Assembly: GCA_044230315.1 (NCBI GenBank)
Contig: JBGARJ010000029.1
Coordinates: forward strand, 1-64,000
Reading direction: 5' to 3'
From: M3007 sp044230315
Lineage (GTDB): Bacteria > Bacteroidota > Bacteroidia > Chitinophagales > Saprospiraceae
Length of the DNA stretch: 64,000 nt
The translations under genes were made by a program, and so were the position numbers. Shown piece after piece: positions 1-8,460 of the stretch (the first letter of the stretch is position 1; every line of letters begins with the position of its first letter). Below the pieces are notes generated by a model, which saw only the letters and a list, made by a program, of their open reading frames with translations, was not told the DNA's origin and searched no databases.

Positions 1-67
1 TAAAGCCGATCGGTTGATATTTGCTTAATAACACTAAAATCCCAGGAGCCACCTTGCATCACCTTCC

Positions 68-86
68 GGTAGTGTCAACACTTGAG
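68..86 (+). repeat. Terminal inverted repeat of IS1-like element (transposase 3' side)
   Basis: This begins GGTAGTGTCAACAC and pairs with the reverse complement of 821-839 at 14 of 19 positions. The transposase stop codon (75-77, minus strand) lies inside this repeat. Confidence 0.65.
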
Positions 87-785
87 TGGTGAGTTGTAAT
101 TGTAGATGAATAAATGGAGGTATAATTCATGCATTTTATCGCTCTTTGAAAAGGATAAGGTTTTTCGGACGAAACGGCATATTCGCTGTCGCAGGGTATT
201 ATTCCATAGTTCCACACGGCAGCTTTCTCCCGAGTCTCTGCCGACCATGTAATGACGACCTGTAGTAATCACTTCGGCGTATGCTTCCCAAAAATCACTG
301 AATGATTTGCAGCGACGATACTGCCGTGGGATTACGTTCCAGCATTTTCGACACGCCTCAGCACTGCGATCACCGATGAAATAGGAGACGATTTGCTGTG
401 TTTTGCGACACAAAACGATCCAAACCCATCTTTTGAACGCTTTTGCATATACAAACGACCATAATACGTCCAATTCCAATGCATCTTTTTTCTTAGCCGG
501 TAATAAGGTTGTGATTATGTCTGGGAGGGGTTCTGCTTTTTTTTAATCCAGTTAAGTGCCGTTTGGTGACTAATGCCGGAGATTCGGGCAAGCCCTCTGG
601 AGGAAGACCGTTCCTTGGCTACTCTAATAACCGTTTTTTATAATCCTCAGAAGCCCGTACCGTGTGAAACAATCCGCCAAAACCACAGGCTTTGCATTTA
701 TATTTTGGATTACCAGAGGCGTTTGAACCGTTTTTACGATATGCTCCGAACCGCATTTATGGCAGCATTTTACTTCTGTAACCAT
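75..785 (-). pseudogene. IS1-family transposase (InsA/InsB), frame broken at A-runs
   Basis: The minus strand codes for an IS1 transposase in pieces. An InsA-like start at 785 gives CCHKCG, and after a frame change a second CKACG follows, together making a zinc-finger pair. Next come an HTH-like stretch (SSSRGLARISGISHQTA) and then the DDE catalytic part (from about 480 to 75) with LELDVLWSFV, GDRS, the NNTLRQR motif and RKTLSFSKS. Continuous reading needs a -1 shift at three A-runs on the coding strand (plus-strand T-runs 731-735, 634-639 and 537-544). IS1 elements normally use one programmed -1 shift at an A-run, which the third could be. The other two look like one-base losses, so the copy is probably inactive unless they are sequencing errors. 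Confidence 0.8.
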
Positions 786-820
786 GCGAATAAATTGTTT
801 CCAGTAAAATTAAAATATTA

Positions 821-839
821 CTCTAATATTTACACTGCC
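821..839 (-). repeat. Terminal inverted repeat of IS1-like element (transposase 5' side)
   Basis: Read on the minus strand it begins GGCAGTGTAAATATT and matches the 68-86 repeat at 14 of 19 positions. It lies about 36 bp upstream of the InsA-like start codon at 785. Confidence 0.65.
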
Positions 840-1178
840 TAAAAATGAAATTCCTAGGTTTAATTCTATTTTAACCCCCCAAACTGTCCGCGTTAAGCCA
901 ATTAAGTGCAGTTTAGCTAGTAGGTGTTAAAATGTTTAACAGGGGCGGGGCGGGGTATCGCCATCCACCAAAATGATAACCAATCAATACGGAACACCTG
1001 GGCGGAGTGTCAGTAGCGCAAAACGTACCCATTATTGTACGGCATCCGGCATAGGAGTCCTGATCGCTCGTCCCAGATCCCGATTCCGGGGCTGAAGGAC
1101 CGGGGTAAGGAGGTGACGCGCCGAATATGTTCTACCCGGGCGCCGGACTTTTATATTATTTGATCTGTATTCGCCAAT
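840..1178. other. Intergenic region, no gene seen
   Basis: 339 bp between the IS1-like element and the next gene. It contains C/G homopolymer-rich patches (CCCCCC near 875, GGGGCGGGGCGGGG near 942). I see no convincing coding frame, RNA gene or terminator. Confidence 0.5.
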
Positions 1179-1937
1179 ATGGCCAAATACCTATCTTGGC
1201 TGCCGCAAAAAAAGCCAGCGCTCATGGGCCCGGCTATTCAGGCCTGCACAAAACTTCCGTTCAACATCCAATACCATTTTACTGACTCCGCCATGGAAAA
1301 TTCACCCGCCGGCATCTTCCGCCCCTACCGCAATGACGCCCTCAACCAGTTGTACGCCCTCCTTTTCTGCGACGACGAGGCCGTGTACCGCACCAACCAC
1401 AGCGACCCATCGGCACACCCCTGGTCGGTGTTATTCGCACAGTCGCCTGACCCGAACGCGCTGCTCCAACTTGCGCAAGATACCAGCCTGGAAAGCCGCG
1501 TCCGCACGCTCGCAGCCACCAAACTCCACGCCCTTGGCGGCCCCGCACCCAAACTGGAATTGCTCGGTGTGGTCGTGGAGGTCGGGCTGGATCAGGGCCT
1601 GGACGTGCTGGCAGTGTTCGCCGATGGTACAGCGCGGTATATCAACCAAGCCGAAAGCGCTATTATTTTCGATGCGCCAAATGCCACTACGGCCGAACTG
1701 GTGAACAACCTCTGGCACCAAAGCATTGCGGTGGTCAACCGGATCGGCCCCTGGGATAAGGCACGACTCGAACCGCCGGCCAAAGGCCTGGTCAGGCTGA
1801 GTTTTCTGGTGTCCGGGCAACTTTATTTCGGACAGGGGCCGATCGATATGTTCTTCAAGGATCCTATGGCCGGCCCGGTGTTGCATGCCGCCACACAGAT
1901 CATGGTCTACCTCACGAATAACGCTACCGGGAAATAG
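1179..1937 (+). CDS. Hypothetical protein, 252 residues
   Basis: I do not recognise this family. The frame is open for 252 codons with the GC-rich codon use of the neighbouring genes. There is no signal peptide and no membrane segment, so a cytoplasmic location is likely. The most gene-like part starts at an internal ATG at 1293 (MENSPAGIFRPYRND), so the first 38 residues could be untranslated leader; no Shine-Dalgarno signal decides between the starts. Visible features are a helical segment around residues 50-120 and a mixed beta region afterwards (LELLGVVVEVGLD, DVLAVFADGTARYIN) that resembles a small beta sandwich. It stands alone, with no close neighbour on the same strand. Confidence 0.6.
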   Translation: MAKYLSWLPQKKPALMGPAIQACTKLPFNIQYHFTDSAMENSPAGIFRPYRNDALNQLYALLFCDDEAVYRTNHSDPSAHPWSVLFAQSPDPNALLQLAQDTSLESRVRTLAATKLHALGGPAPKLELLGVVVEVGLDQGLDVLAVFADGTARYINQAESAIIFDAPNATTAELVNNLWHQSIAVVNRIGPWDKARLEPPAKGLVRLSFLVSGQLYFGQGPIDMFFKDPMAGPVLHAATQIMVYLTNNATGK

Positions 1938-2412
1938 ATTTGAGGTACGTATACCACCGAAAGTCACCCGATGCGATATTGCCGCATGTCTGTTGGAGTG
2001 ACGCGCCAATTGAAAATATTCGATGGGTTAAGCATCGGTTTGATCTGATTGCGTACGGGTTTGGAGCGGAGCTGCACATTATCCGGTCAAACCGACCAGC
2101 CAGCCATTGTGTGCTACCACGTTGCACTTTTTATTACCCTAATTTGCATTAAATTACAGATAATAAGTATATTTGACTTCATTAAGCGCTCTTGCCGCTA
2201 TTTTCCTGCCGTTTGGCCGGTGTATTTCCGTATTTCAAGGTTGTCGTTTGCTCCTCTTGCGCTCGGTTCAATGCTATCCATTTTTAGGCTGGCACGGTTG
2301 TAAGTTCGTAGCAGTTGTAGTTCACATTGACAAAAACCCGAAATAGCCTTAAATGCCCCAAAGCAGCATGTTGGTTAATCAATAGTGTTCCAGTTCATAA
2401 AACCAAAATAGC
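1938..2412. other. Intergenic region, no gene seen
   Basis: 475 bp, more AT-rich than the flanking genes. Short open frames exist on both strands but none has a plausible protein composition. It presumably holds the promoter of the coiled-coil gene at 2413; no clear TTTG/TAnnTTTG pair was found. Confidence 0.45.
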
Positions 2413-2943
2413 ATGGAAAAGAAAAAACCGGCTAAAAATGAAAGCAACCCGCTCCTCAAGCGACAATTGAAGGTCTTCGACCAACTCCTGGCCGAAACCC
2501 GCGCCCAAATACTGGAAGAACGGGCGCAAGGCCCCGACTTCGAAGCCGAACTGACCCGCCGGCTCGACCACGCACAGGCAGATCTTGCCGTATTGCGAAA
2601 AAAACTAACCGCTGCCAAAGCCCAGTCGAAAAAACGAAAACGGGAAATCGACGCTTGGAAACTATGGTACAATGGTCTTCCCAACCTGAACAAGTCCGCT
2701 GAATTAGCCCAACTGAACGCCGAAATCGGCTGGCGGGCGGCTGAAATTGCGGCCCGGGAAGCCGAGATCAGCGCGCTCTACCTGGAATTGCTCGCTGCAG
2801 AAGGCGCCTGCGAAAAAATCAAGATCCAGATCGAGGCCCTCCGGGCAGGCGCGTCAGAGGGCCCGGTAGAGGAAGACGCCCGCATCCGAAGCCTGCTGGA
2901 AGAACGGGCGCTGCTGAAAGCCGGTGTTGCGCGGCAACAGTGA
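2413..2943 (+). CDS. Small coiled-coil protein, 176 residues
   Basis: This is a highly charged protein rich in Ala, Glu, Lys and Leu that is almost entirely predicted coiled coil. One helix runs roughly over residues 15-85 (heptad-like LLAETRAQILEERAQ). A short break around WKLWYNGLPNLNK (about residues 82-94) is followed by a second helix over about 95-150. This suggests an antiparallel hairpin. There is no signal peptide or membrane segment. I recognise no family, and the function is unknown. It lies on the same strand as the deaminase-like gene 272 bp downstream. The giant protein encoded further downstream also carries a long coiled coil, so an interaction is conceivable but not shown. 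Confidence 0.65.
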   Translation: MEKKKPAKNESNPLLKRQLKVFDQLLAETRAQILEERAQGPDFEAELTRRLDHAQADLAVLRKKLTAAKAQSKKRKREIDAWKLWYNGLPNLNKSAELAQLNAEIGWRAAEIAAREAEISALYLELLAAEGACEKIKIQIEALRAGASEGPVEEDARIRSLLEERALLKAGVARQQ

Positions 2944-3215
2944 GAGACCGTCTGAACATCCCTGCCGGGCAGAATGACGCATCTTTTAACGCTATGCTTC
3001 GGCTATTTTTCGGCAATCGGACGGTGCGATCCCCTCAAAAAGGGCCGGTGCATGTCTTCGGAATCTGCACTTTTCAGCCCTGTGAGGGGTCTTCCAACGG
3101 TTTCTAAGCGCTGTTATCTCCCTTGCCCTATTCCATTTTCAGAACCGCTGGCATCCGGCTATTCCACCTGCCGGGTGACGGTTTTTTCTTCACCTTTTCA
3201 TTTTCCAAAAAAACG

Positions 3216-3878
3216 ATGAACTACGGAAATGCAAACGATGTGATCCGGAACTGCCCGAAATGCACCAGCAGCATCGACAAACACCGGATCAGCCTGATCC
3301 AATCGTCGGAAAAAACCGATGCCCTGGCGCGCAAAATGCTGGACCTGCTCTCCAAGATAAATATTCAAGCCGTGCTGAAAGGATTCAACCTGAACCGCAC
3401 TTCGACCATGGTTGGCGCAGCTGTGGTGACGTTCAACAATTCGGCGAAACCGCGCCAATATGTGACGGTGTCGGGTGAAGGGGTGCTACTGCTCAAACAT
3501 ATTCCCAGCATGGGCAAAGACGTCGTGGTAATTGATGATAAATCCGCACTGATCGAAGGGAAGAATAATATCCATAAGATCCGGAATATTGAAAACCGCT
3601 TGTTTGACTTTGATGAAGAGAATCCCGGGAAAGTCGTTCCTATGGGTACAGAATACCCTGTCGGGAGTTGCGCCGCTCAAAAATTGCTTGCTGCAATCTT
3701 CAGAATCGAAAACACGGCGACCATCAAAACCATTGAAATGAGCGAAATCATGTGGCGCGCCCTCGGCATCCATCCTAAAGCCACCCGCCGGCAGTGGTCG
3801 ACCGGCGAAACGGTTCCTTCTTGTAAAACCTGCAAACAGGTGGTGCCGCAAATGCTGTGCAACCTGTATGAAGATTGA
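3216..3878 (+). CDS. Cytidine-deaminase-like fold protein, catalytic Glu apparently replaced
   Basis: 220 residues. An N-terminal CPKC pair (residues about 12-15) is followed by a region that reads like the core of the cytidine deaminase fold: a beta hairpin (VGAAVVTFNNSAKPRQYVTV), then VGSCAAQKLLAAI in the position of the usual [HC]AE helix, then PSCKTCKQVV in the position of the zinc-binding PCxxC helix (compare PCGACRQVL in cytidine deaminases). The Cys zinc ligands are present, but the proton-shuttling Glu of CAE is Ala here. It may therefore be a pseudoenzyme or a divergent deaminase. The start at 3216 is chosen because it gives MNYGNAND directly before the conserved part; an upstream in-frame ATG at 3123 would add 31 unlikely residues. 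The next gene begins only 52 bp downstream, suggesting co-transcription. Confidence 0.6.
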   Translation: MNYGNANDVIRNCPKCTSSIDKHRISLIQSSEKTDALARKMLDLLSKINIQAVLKGFNLNRTSTMVGAAVVTFNNSAKPRQYVTVSGEGVLLLKHIPSMGKDVVVIDDKSALIEGKNNIHKIRNIENRLFDFDEENPGKVVPMGTEYPVGSCAAQKLLAAIFRIENTATIKTIEMSEIMWRALGIHPKATRRQWSTGETVPSCKTCKQVVPQMLCNLYED

Positions 3879-3930
3879 TCCGCAGGGGCCATTTATCCCT
3901 TTTACCCATCACGTAAATGAAAAGCATATC

Positions 3931-6900
3931 ATGTCATTAGCAACGATAAAACAAACCCTCGAATCTAACCTTTCCGCCCAAAAGAATTTGCTGAACGGTG
4001 TGCCGGTGAATACCGAAAGCATTGCCGGATTTTTACTCGACCTGCCCGATCCGCTCCAAATAACGGTACGAAATACCACCATCACGCTACAGGACGACGG
4101 GTCGTTGCGGGTTGACGTCGTATTTGTTGAGCCGTGGACAGTGGCAGGGGTGGCGTTTGGCCAGATCCGAAACGCCGGCGCGACGCTCACCCTGCGGGAA
4201 GGCGACGGCCCTGCTGCCGTTACCCTCGAATTGCGCGGCACCTTCGAAGTGAACAACCTCAACCGCTCCTTTCCTGTGACCGGCACGCTCGCCGACCCCG
4301 ACGCTTGGGTGATCGAACTGGCTATCGATACCGGCGACTTGCCGGGACTCAACGAACTCTTGGCCCTGACCGGGCCGGGCGATTTGGCGGCCGACTTGCA
4401 GGCCATGGGCATCCAGTTGCCTGCGATCGATTCTGTTTGGTTCGGCTATAATCTCAGCACCCGCACCTTTGCCTTTGCCGGCATGCACGGAACCATGCAA
4501 TTGGGCAACATCGGACTCGTGGCCACCTGTATTTTCGATCCGGATCTGCTCGTTTTCGGAGGACTGGCTGCCGGCAGTCAAGTCCGCCTGACCGATGTCC
4601 TGCGCGCCGCTGGTATCGATGCACAATCGGCGCCGGATATCCGGCTGACGGAATTGAACCTGTCTGCCCGACCCTCTACGCGGAGTTATTCGGCATCGGG
4701 GGTGTTGGCGGGTGATTGGTCGCTGGGGAAAATAGGGGCCAGCGAGATGGTGCTTCAACAGGTATGGGTAGACTTTATCAAACAGGCCGGTCAAACGAGC
4801 GTAACGCTGCAGGCTGCTGCCCGGCTGTTTGGTGCCGATCTGTTTGTGGAGGCGATCGCCGCAGAACAGTTGGAACTGCGTGCTACCGCTTCCAACGTGA
4901 ACCTGACGGCCATTGTAGATGAGCTCATGGGCGACGTGGATTTTCCAAATGAAATACCCGACATTGTTTTCGATACCATCGAACTGTCGATGCTCCCGGC
5001 CAGTAAGGAATTTTCCCTACTGGCCGATTCCACCGAAGACTGGGAAATTCCGCTCGGCGTCGCCGGCATCCGCATCGAAGACCTGAAATTCTTGGTCAAC
5101 CGTGTAGCGGGTACAAAGAAAAACACCTTTGTCACGTCGGGCTCCTTCTATGGGGCCGCCCAAATCGGCACCGTGAGCACCTCGCTGGAGTACAATTTCC
5201 CCGGCGATTTTGTGTTTAGAACCAACTTGCCCGAGATCAACCTGTCGCCGGTGATCCAGGATCTCTGCGGCGCCGAGACCATGATGGGCATTTCTGTGCC
5301 CAGCAATGTTTCCGGGATTACCTTGAACAATATCCAGGTAATGGCTGCGCCAAAGCGGAAGGTTTTCACGCTGTCGGGCAGTTCGCCGCTGGGCAAATCC
5401 GAACTTATCGTTACCAAAAACCAACAGGGCAAATGGACCTTCATCGCCGCTTTTGCCCCGCCGGCCAGCTGGCGTTTTTCAGCCCTCGACAGCAGCCTCC
5501 AGCCGCTCGACAACCTGCGGATGGACAACACGGCCCTGGTGCTCAGTTCGGGGCCGGACCGCGATGCGCCACTCACCGTCATCCAACTACCGGCCGACAT
5601 TGCGATTGGCAGTGGACTGACCTTTTTCGCCGCGCTCGACCTCTCCGATCTGGGCGTCAAGGACCTGATGAATGTGGGCGTCCTGACCGTGAGCACCAAC
5701 ATCGACCGCAATCCCGCCAATATTAAACTGGCAGCATCGATGGGGGGCAGTTTCAGGATCAGCGAAAATGTGGCCATGGGCGACATGAAGTTTTTCCTGA
5801 AACCGGCGCCATCCAATTTCGAATTGGGTATCAGCGGGTCGGTGCTGGCCAAACTGGATGCGAGCGACCTCGTCTTTATCGGCACCATGGCCATCCGGCC
5901 CATCGAACGCAGTGCCGCCTTTGCCGCCACCATGCTGGGCTTTTGGAAAGAACCCTTCGGCATTAAAGGGCTGGCCGTTGGCAACCTGGCACTCGAAGTG
6001 GGCATCGGCATCGTGCCGCCACCCGCCGTGGCCGCTCCGATCGTGGGCATTGCCGGTAGTATAGCTATCGGATCGGTGAATGGCAGCGCCGCAGTGAAAT
6101 TCGACACGGCCAACCCCGGCAAAAGCATGATCGCGGCTTCGTTCAACCGCCTTGCGCTGAAGGAAATCGTCCAAACCTTTTGCGAACCCAAAGTGTACAA
6201 CCAAATTCCGGCCGATATTCGCAACACCGTGTTGGCCGCGGGTTTGCAAGATGTGGCGGTGTACGCCGTGCCGCAGCCCACCACCATCGGCGAGTTGTTT
6301 TACGAGGCTGGCTTCCGGTTTCAGGGCAAACTCTCGATCGCCGATTTCGACGCCCAGTTTTTCTTCCTCCTCAGCTACAGCGAAGGCTTCGCTATCAAAG
6401 CAAGCATGGACCCTATCCGCCTGGGCGACGCTTTCACCCTGGCCGGCTCGGGCCAGTTCCCCGGCCCCACGCTCGATGTGGATTTGCGGGTGGGCGGCAA
6501 ACCGGGCATCGTCATTGCCGGCCTGGTCAAATTGCTGGGCCTGCAAGCCGAAACGCTTGTCCAGATCTCCGATAAGGGTTTCTTGTTCTTTATCGAAGGT
6601 AAAATATTCGACCTGTTTGTTGCCGGGCTTACGGCCAGCGGCGGCAACCTGAAAACCGGCGGCGATTTCTACATCAAAGCCGAAATGCGCAATGACCTGA
6701 TCGCTTATCTGCGCGATAAAGCCCGTGAAGGCATCCAGGATGCCGCAGCCTCGGCCACCAAGGATATCGAATCGGCCCAAAAAGACGTGGACAAAGCGCA
6801 ACGCGAGGTGGATAAGATCCAAACGGACATCGACAATATGCGCAAAACCGTACAGGCCGAACGGGACCGGGATGCGAAAAATGTAAAGGATGCCGAAAGC

Positions 6901-7782
6901 GCGGTAGCTGCGGCACAAGCCAAAGTAGACGGCCTGCAGCGCGACATCGACAACATGCGCAAGACCATTCAAGCCGAGCGCGACCGGGATACGAAGCGCC
7001 TGCAGGACGCCCAAAACGCCGTGAGTGCTGCGCAGAGCAAGGTAAACGGCCTGCAAAGTGAGATCAACAGTTCAAAAAGCCGGATCGACCAACTCAACGC
7101 CGATATCAAGGCCAAGAAAAAGTGGTATGATGACTCACCGTGGTACAAAAAATCGTACCGCTGGGCAGAATACAGCGCCTATGCTGCCGCCAAGGGGGCG
7201 GAGATAACCGCCTTATACACCAAGATCGGGGGGCTGGAAACGGCAAAGGCCACCGCCAATGTGGCCCTGGAAGCCGCCAAGCAAGTAGTGCGCGGGATCG
7301 AAGCCGCTGCCAAGACCTTCCCGGTCGACGCCGATCCGCGCATCATCGGGCTGTTTACGGCCAAAGGCACCGCCACCGCAGCGCTGGAGGCGTCCAAACA
7401 GACCCTCCGGTTGCTCCAGGCCGCTATTAAAACCTTCCCGGTGGACGCCGATCCGCGTATTGTCGGGCTGTTTACCGGCAAAGGCGTCGCCACCGCAGCG
7501 CTCCAGTCGGCTAAAGGCATCCTCGAAGCCACGAAAGCGGCAGTGGGCGGCCTGGCTTCGGTGGGCGATTTTATCGTCAAATATGGGCTCGGCGGCCTGT
7601 TCGATGTGAAAGAGGCAAGGTTCGAAGGACAATTGAACGCTGTGAAGGGTGGTTCCGTCAGCATGGGGCTCAAGGTCACCCTGTTGAACAAGCCTGAGAG
7701 CATGGCAATAACCTTCAACTTCAAGGACCCGCTGGCCAGCGTAAAAGGGCTGGTGGATCAATTGGTGGCGGCGATCAAGTAG
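3931..7782 (+). CDS. Giant beta-repeat and coiled-coil protein, 1283 residues
   Basis: I recognise no named family. Residues about 1-930 are a long run of beta-rich units that look like diverged internal repeats (recurring patterns such as NLSARPSTRSYSASG, IELSMLPASKEFSLL and IQVMAAPKRKVFTLSG, each about 120-140 residues apart). Residues about 930-1060 form a charged coiled coil containing a near-duplicated segment (DIDNMRKTVQAERDRDAK and DIDNMRKTIQAERDRDTK). A WYDDSPWYKKSYRWAEY patch follows, then an Ala-rich helical part with a duplicated FPVDADPRI segment, and a final beta unit. There is no signal peptide. The start at 3931 is preferred; an in-frame ATG at 3868 would overlap the end of the previous gene. 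Close spacing suggests it is co-expressed with the deaminase-like protein. Confidence 0.7.
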   Translation: MSLATIKQTLESNLSAQKNLLNGVPVNTESIAGFLLDLPDPLQITVRNTTITLQDDGSLRVDVVFVEPWTVAGVAFGQIRNAGATLTLREGDGPAAVTLELRGTFEVNNLNRSFPVTGTLADPDAWVIELAIDTGDLPGLNELLALTGPGDLAADLQAMGIQLPAIDSVWFGYNLSTRTFAFAGMHGTMQLGNIGLVATCIFDPDLLVFGGLAAGSQVRLTDVLRAAGIDAQSAPDIRLTELNLSARPSTRSYSASGVLAGDWSLGKIGASEMVLQQVWVDFIKQAGQTSVTLQAAARLFGADLFVEAIAAEQLELRATASNVNLTAIVDELMGDVDFPNEIPDIVFDTIELSMLPASKEFSLLADSTEDWEIPLGVAGIRIEDLKFLVNRVAGTKKNTFVTSGSFYGAAQIGTVSTSLEYNFPGDFVFRTNLPEINLSPVIQDLCGAETMMGISVPSNVSGITLNNIQVMAAPKRKVFTLSGSSPLGKSELIVTKNQQGKWTFIAAFAPPASWRFSALDSSLQPLDNLRMDNTALVLSSGPDRDAPLTVIQLPADIAIGSGLTFFAALDLSDLGVKDLMNVGVLTVSTNIDRNPANIKLAASMGGSFRISENVAMGDMKFFLKPAPSNFELGISGSVLAKLDASDLVFIGTMAIRPIERSAAFAATMLGFWKEPFGIKGLAVGNLALEVGIGIVPPPAVAAPIVGIAGSIAIGSVNGSAAVKFDTANPGKSMIAASFNRLALKEIVQTFCEPKVYNQIPADIRNTVLAAGLQDVAVYAVPQPTTIGELFYEAGFRFQGKLSIADFDAQFFFLLSYSEGFAIKASMDPIRLGDAFTLAGSGQFPGPTLDVDLRVGGKPGIVIAGLVKLLGLQAETLVQISDKGFLFFIEGKIFDLFVAGLTASGGNLKTGGDFYIKAEMRNDLIAYLRDKAREGIQDAAASATKDIESAQKDVDKAQREVDKIQTDIDNMRKTVQAERDRDAKNVKDAESAVAAAQAKVDGLQRDIDNMRKTIQAERDRDTKRLQDAQNAVSAAQSKVNGLQSEINSSKSRIDQLNADIKAKKKWYDDSPWYKKSYRWAEYSAYAAAKGAEITALYTKIGGLETAKATANVALEAAKQVVRGIEAAAKTFPVDADPRIIGLFTAKGTATAALEASKQTLRLLQAAIKTFPVDADPRIVGLFTGKGVATAALQSAKGILEATKAAVGGLASVGDFIVKYGLGGLFDVKEARFEGQLNAVKGGSVSMGLKVTLLNKPESMAITFNFKDPLASVKGLVDQLVAAIK

Positions 7783-7902
7783 ATGTACCAAACAGGCGCC
7801 GTTGTTCTGGGCAGCTGCATTCATAAAAGCAAAAAATACCGGGTGCATCTGCCCTGAATGGCGCTATGGCATCAAAAAACAAGATTCGAGGGGCTCCCAG
7901 GT

Positions 7903-8382
7903 CTAATACGCCATCGCCGCCAAATGATTGGCGATGTGCATGGCGTTGGCCCGTTCATACTGGCCTTTTGACAGCGAACCATAAGCAAAATGCGGCTGCA
8001 AAGGGCCTTGCCAAGCGTCGAATGCCTGTATGCTGGCTTGGAGGTGCGCCAGGGCCGACTCGAAACTGAGGTTGGCAGGCGGTTCGGCGTCGCCCGGGAT
8101 TTCCTCGGTCAGGTTGTGGCGCATATAACCGCGCTTATCGAATACGAAAAATGCAGCAGAGCCCACGATGCTGCGAAACACCGGGTTTTTCAATTCCGGA
8201 AAGCCTTGCATGGAATGTTCGATGCTGCGGGCACAGTGATCGAGGGTATGCGGCAGGTTCCAGCCCGGTGACATTTGGATTTCCCGGGCCTGTTGCAGTT
8301 TTTCCAGTTCGGCCGCTACGGTGTCGAACGATTGCAGGCGCAAATCGCGCAGGAACGGCTCGGGTGCGGTAGTGAGTTTCAT
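7903..8382 (-). CDS. DUF1569 family protein (DinB-like four-helix bundle)
   Basis: 159 residues, matching the DUF1569 pattern: WNLPHTLDHCARSIEHSM near residues 41-58 (a metal-site His in the first conserved helix), then GFPELKNPVFRSIVG, a region with IPGDAEPP, and HIANHLAAMAY at the C-terminus supplying another His. This family is related to the DinB/YfiT fold of metal-binding four-helix-bundle enzymes; a specific reaction is not established. It lies 78 bp downstream of the alpha-dioxygenase-like gene on the same strand and is probably its operon partner. Confidence 0.8.
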   Translation of the reverse strand: MKLTTAPEPFLRDLRLQSFDTVAAELEKLQQAREIQMSPGWNLPHTLDHCARSIEHSMQGFPELKNPVFRSIVGSAAFFVFDKRGYMRHNLTEEIPGDAEPPANLSFESALAHLQASIQAFDAWQGPLQPHFAYGSLSKGQYERANAMHIANHLAAMAY

Positions 8383-8460
8383 AGGTAATGATTTTTGCCG
8401 TTGTTTGAGTTGCGCTCCCCCCGTTCTTGGGCCTCTGCCAGCACGCCAGCAACTACTGGG

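Larger units (their letters stand above)
68..839 (-). mobile_element. IS1-family insertion sequence, 772 bp
   Basis: The element is bounded by imperfect terminal inverted repeats at 68-86 and 821-839 (14 of 19 positions match after reverse complementing). Its 772 bp is very close to the 768 bp of IS1. It holds a single transposase region on the minus strand, with an InsA-like zinc-finger/HTH part followed by an InsB-like catalytic part. It is clearly more AT-rich than the surrounding genes, which fits recent arrival from elsewhere. I see no 8-9 bp target duplication in the flanks, so one side may have been rearranged after insertion. Confidence 0.8.

Noticed and set aside
58..67. Target-site duplication of the IS1-like element
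   Set aside because: The bases before 68 and after 839 do not match over 8-9 positions, so none could be assigned.
573..842. 89-codon plus-strand frame inside the IS1-like element
   Set aside because: The minus strand there encodes the zinc-finger and HTH parts of the transposase, so this frame is a shadow.
3123..3215. Upstream start for the deaminase-like gene
   Set aside because: The extra 31 residues are low-complexity aromatic sequence without similarity to the rest; an ATG at 3216 follows an A-rich leader.
5587..7056. 489-codon open frame on the minus strand
   Set aside because: It lies fully inside the giant coding gene on the other strand. Its composition (Gly, Ala, His and Gln rich without motifs) is that of a shadow frame in GC-rich coding DNA.
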